Positions 61,513-64,000 of a stretch of 64,000 nt of DNA are shown one piece after another. The translations under genes and the position numbers were made by a program. Location of the stretch: NCBI GenBank assembly GCA_029319145.1, contig CP119753.1, positions 1,302,001 to 1,366,000 on the forward strand, read 5' to 3'. The notes under the pieces are model-generated. The model made no database searches. It was not told the origin of the DNA and saw only the letters and a list, made by a program, of their open reading frames with translations. Positions within the stretch are counted from its first letter, which is position 1, and each line of letters begins with the position of its first letter. This DNA comes from Microbacter sp. GSS18 (lineage in GTDB: Bacteria > Actinomycetota > Actinomycetes > Actinomycetales > Microbacteriaceae).

Positions 61513-63584
61513 GCCGGAACCCCCTCCAGTGCGAACTCGGCCGCGACGATCGTCCCCTCGCCGGCCGACCCGGTGACCTCGAGCCGCCCACCCACCGCGG
61601 CGACGCGCGCCGCCAGGTGCGCCAGCCCGTTCCCGCCGTTCGGCGACGCCGGCGCCAGCCCCACGCCGTCGTCGCTGGCCCGCACCCGCAGCACACCGTC
61701 CTCCCGAGCGAGCTCCACCTCTATGTGCGACGCGTGCGCGTGCTTGAGTGAATTCGCCAGGGCTTCGGCGACGGTGAAGTACGCCGCCCCCTCGAGCTCC
61801 TCAGGCAGCCGCAGACGGAGGAGATCACGGCCGGCGCGCACCGACACCGGCACGGGATGCCGCGCGGCGAGCGCCTCGACAGCGGCGAGCAGCCCGCGAT
61901 CTGTCAGCACCGACGGGTGGATGCCCTGCGCCAGCGCCCGCACATCCGCCAGCACACGCCGCAGACCATCCTGGAGCATCGCGAGATCATCGCCCGTCTC
62001 GCCGGGACTGCGGTCATACTCCTCGCGGGCGTGCCCGGCGATCCCGATGAGTGCCGTGAGGTCCTGCTGTACGCCGTCGTGGATGTTGCGCTCGATGCGT
62101 CGGCGCTCGGCCTCCTGCGCCTTCACGAGCCGGCTCTGCGACTCGCGCAGCAGCCCCGCCTGGGCGGCCAGCGCGTCCTTGAGGCGCACATTTCGCACCG
62201 CCATGCCTGCCTGCCGCGCGAACGTCTCGACGAGCGTACGGTCCTCGGCCCGCAGCTCACCCTGCCGCTTCGGCCCGCACACCATCTCGCCGATGTGCTC
62301 CCCCTCGACCTCGATCGGCACCCGCAGCGAGGGCTCTCCGGGCAGAACGTCCCCCATGAGCGGCTCGAGGTCGATGCGCGCCCACTCCAGCCCGAGGCCC
62401 TGCTCGAGCGTCGCCGTCATGCGCGGCAGCAGCGCATCGAGGTCATCGGTGCCGGCGAGCGCCTCTCCGAGGCGCTCCACCAGCTCGCGTGGGTCGGCGC
62501 GACGACCGAAGATCCACCGATCCGCCAGCGCCTGCAACCGTGCACGCACCGGCTGGAACGCCAGCGCGGCGACCATTGCGAGCACGATCGCCCAATCCAG
62601 CGGCAGCAGCGTGCCCGCGGCGACGCCGATGACGGCGCCCACGGCGACGAAGGCAGCCGCGATCGCGGCCCACATCACCCCGTACAGCAGCGACCGCCGG
62701 ATCGCGCGGTCCGCGCTCAGCCCTCGCGGCTGAAGGATGCCGATCACGATCGCCGCGAAAAAGCTCACGGTCACCAGCAGGTAGCTGATGGTGACCAACA
62801 GGAAGTCGCCGGTGGACAGCGACACGATCAGGCTCACCGCGGCGACCGGGATGAACGAGATCGGCACGAACAGCCACCGCATCGGCCGCCGCTCGACGGC
62901 ATCCGCCTTCGCGTACCGGATGATCAGCAGCACGGTCCCCGCGATCACCGCCACCGTCGTGAAGACGTCGGCGAGCACCGACCCGGTCCAGCCGTCCAGG
63001 ACGCCGCCGCCCAGCGCGAAGGGATTCGCGATCGGCCCGCCGTAGTCCTTGTACGTCGGCAGGGGGATCTCGGAGCACAGGAGCAGCAGCGCCGGCGGCA
63101 CGAGCACCGACAGCCAGATCAGGCGCAAGACGCGACGCTCGTACCGATGCCGGATCCGGCCGTCGGGGAACAGCGCGATGACGACCGCGAGGCACACCGG
63201 CGGCACGATCCCGCTCTCCTGGACGAGCAGGTTCCACAGGGCGACCGCCGTCTCGTTTCCGGGGACGGCCGCGGCGACGTCCAGCCCGTCCAGCGCGAGG
63301 TCGTAGAAGTTGTACATCGCCGACCCGACCAGCCACGGCGCGAGCGGATGCCGCGGCAGCCGCGCGAGGATGATCACCGCGGCCAGGAGCGACGACACGG
63401 CGATCACCGACCACGTCAGTCGCTCGGGCCGCGGCTCGATCACGACCGACGAGAAGACCACCGCCGCCCAGGCCGCGGCGGCGAGCGCCAGCAGGCTCCA
63501 CAGCACGCCGAGCCGCACGCCGCCTCCCCGGCGACCGTCCCCACCGGGCGCCGGCACCGCTCCGTCCGACACGTGCGCATCCAT
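61509..63584 (-). CDS. Membrane sensor histidine kinase (HisKA_3, GAF)
   Basis: 691 residues. About ten membrane helices lie between residues 25 and 325 (AVVIALFPDG, LLVTISYLLVTVSFFAAIVIG and others). A cytoplasmic GAF-like domain follows at about 345-470, ending RTLVETFARQAGMAVRN. Next come a short coiled coil and the dimerisation domain with ERNIHDGVQQDLTALIG (phospho-His near 502). The HATPase ends the protein: EALANSLKHAHASHIEV, SDDGVGLAP and GGNGLAHLAARVAAVGG. ATG 63584 has GGAGG 4 nt upstream; the in-frame extension upstream is a shadow. NarL-type kinase; signal unknown. Confidence 0.93.
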   Translation of the reverse strand: MDAHVSDGAVPAPGGDGRRGGGVRLGVLWSLLALAAAAWAAVVFSSVVIEPRPERLTWSVIAVSSLLAAVIILARLPRHPLAPWLVGSAMYNFYDLALDGLDVAAAVPGNETAVALWNLLVQESGIVPPVCLAVVIALFPDGRIRHRYERRVLRLIWLSVLVPPALLLLCSEIPLPTYKDYGGPIANPFALGGGVLDGWTGSVLADVFTTVAVIAGTVLLIIRYAKADAVERRPMRWLFVPISFIPVAAVSLIVSLSTGDFLLVTISYLLVTVSFFAAIVIGILQPRGLSADRAIRRSLLYGVMWAAIAAAFVAVGAVIGVAAGTLLPLDWAIVLAMVAALAFQPVRARLQALADRWIFGRRADPRELVERLGEALAGTDDLDALLPRMTATLEQGLGLEWARIDLEPLMGDVLPGEPSLRVPIEVEGEHIGEMVCGPKRQGELRAEDRTLVETFARQAGMAVRNVRLKDALAAQAGLLRESQSRLVKAQEAERRRIERNIHDGVQQDLTALIGIAGHAREEYDRSPGETGDDLAMLQDGLRRVLADVRALAQGIHPSVLTDRGLLAAVEALAARHPVPVSVRAGRDLLRLRLPEELEGAAYFTVAEALANSLKHAHASHIEVELAREDGVLRVRASDDGVGLAPASPNGGNGLAHLAARVAAVGGRLEVTGSAGEGTIVAAEFALEGVPA

Positions 63585-63644
63585 GACACCTCCATGATGA
63601 CCCCGAACCCGGCCCGCTGTCCGGGGGTAATCACCCGATCGCGG

Positions 63645-63702
63645 TGCGGAAATCCGCAAGACCCGCGGATCGGCCGCAATCGCGCGTTGCGGACTTCCGC
63701 AA
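63645..63702. promoter_or_regulatory. Two TGCGGA-N2-TCCGCA palindromes in the divergent promoter region
   Basis: TGCGGA-AA-TCCGCA at 63645-63658 and TTGCGGA-CT-TCCGCAA at 63687-63702. Arms are identical, centres are 43 bp apart (about four helical turns), and a half-site-like TGCGGG follows near 63717. They lie between the two-component genes and the divergent membrane gene. Probable operator for the adjacent response regulator or another dimeric regulator. The 282-nt gap 63585-63866 holds nothing else I can name. Confidence 0.6.
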
Positions 63703-63866
63703 TCAGGTGTGGGGACTGCGGGATACCGGGCGGGTGCCGGCGGTTCGTAGCGTTCGAAGCGGGGACGAGAGCGGAGGCGGCGGCTGGGCTGGGATGACAC
63801 CGCCTCCGCACCCGAACCCAAGCCGCCGCGCATGGGGCGGGCGGCGACGACTGCAAGGAGATAGTC

Positions 63867-64000
63867 ATGCGAAAGGCACTGCGCGTCACCTTCTCGGTGG
63901 TGACGATCCTGCTGCTGGCCTCGACGGCGCTGCAGATCTACTTCGCCGCCATGGGCGTGTTCAGCGTTCCCGAGGACGAGCTCTTCGGCATCCACGGCTC
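63867..64000 (+). CDS. Small membrane protein, truncated by window edge
   Basis: 44 codons seen before the window ends. N-terminus MRKALRVTFSVVTILLLASTALQIYFAAMGVF is one hydrophobic helix (about 7-32), then acidic SVPEDELFGIHGS. This resembles small multi-helix actinobacterial proteins of the DUF6220 type, but too little is present for a firm call. AAGGAG lies 6 nt before ATG 63867. Divergent from the NarL-type two-component operon, with two palindromes between them, so it is a likely target of that system. Confidence 0.65.
   Translation, partial: MRKALRVTFSVVTILLLASTALQIYFAAMGVFSVPEDELFGIHG

Noticed and set aside
1..64000. CRISPR array, prophage, insertion sequence, toxin-antitoxin or restriction system
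   Set aside because: No spaced direct repeats, transposase, integrase, phage structural or methylase-like protein was found on either strand.

Overview
The window is a high-GC actinobacterial chromosome segment. A Microbacteriaceae (Microbacterium-like) host fits best. The grounds are the DivIVA/SepF/FtsZ division set, a GarA/OdhI switch protein, Rv2175c-like and FtsR-like regulators, PASTA kinase, class II DAHP synthase, DUF222-HNH protein, and many starts that look leaderless (TANNNT 6-8 nt before the start codon). The genus is an inference. I see no rRNA, tRNA, CRISPR array or insertion sequence. No gap longer than 300 bases lacks a gene; the largest are 56181-56475 (pilA upstream), 63585-63866 and 26054-26283.

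Region 1 (1-17.7 kb, minus strand) is one long division and cell wall (dcw) cluster. It is transcribed mraZ-rsmH-ftsL-ftsI-murF-mraY-murD-ftsW-murG-murC-ftsQ-ftsZ-yggS-sepF-yggT-divIVA-lspA-rluD. MraZ boxes lie in front of mraZ, a perfect inverted repeat lies in front of ftsZ, and divIVA has its own promoter. murE is absent between ftsI and murF.

Region 2 (17.7-28.7 kb) holds a DUF3040 membrane protein, a polyprenyl diphosphate synthase, an Rv2175c-like DNA-binding protein, a triple-LysM secreted wall enzyme, a PASTA Ser/Thr kinase, AroG, a PlsC-type acyltransferase, a ROK glucokinase, a long-chain acyl-CoA synthetase and peptide deformylase. The order idsA / Rv2175c / kinase / aroG recalls mycobacteria.

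Region 3 (28.7-45.6 kb) holds a MinD-like ATPase with a long acidic N-terminus, pyruvate carboxylase, an orphan ParA, a GT-C type membrane protein, two MerR regulators next to GarA/OdhI (the 2-oxoglutarate dehydrogenase switch), a Met/Cys-rich Csp-type copper protein divergent from a CopC-domain protein, dihydrolipoamide dehydrogenase, and several small housekeeping genes.

Region 4 (45.6-56.2 kb) is a complete-looking monoderm type IV pilus locus. The minus-strand operon runs pilA-pilV-pilW-pilX-pilD-pilM-pilN-pilO-pilT-pilC, and pilB lies convergently on the plus strand. Its codon use is visibly richer in A/T than its neighbours. A strong hairpin follows pilA.

Region 5 (56.4-64 kb) holds DUF1905 and DUF2510 proteins, an SRPBCC protein, an alpha/beta hydrolase, a DUF222-HNH endonuclease-like protein, and a NarL-type two-component system. 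That system is divergent from a truncated membrane protein gene, with two copies of a palindromic operator-like site between them.
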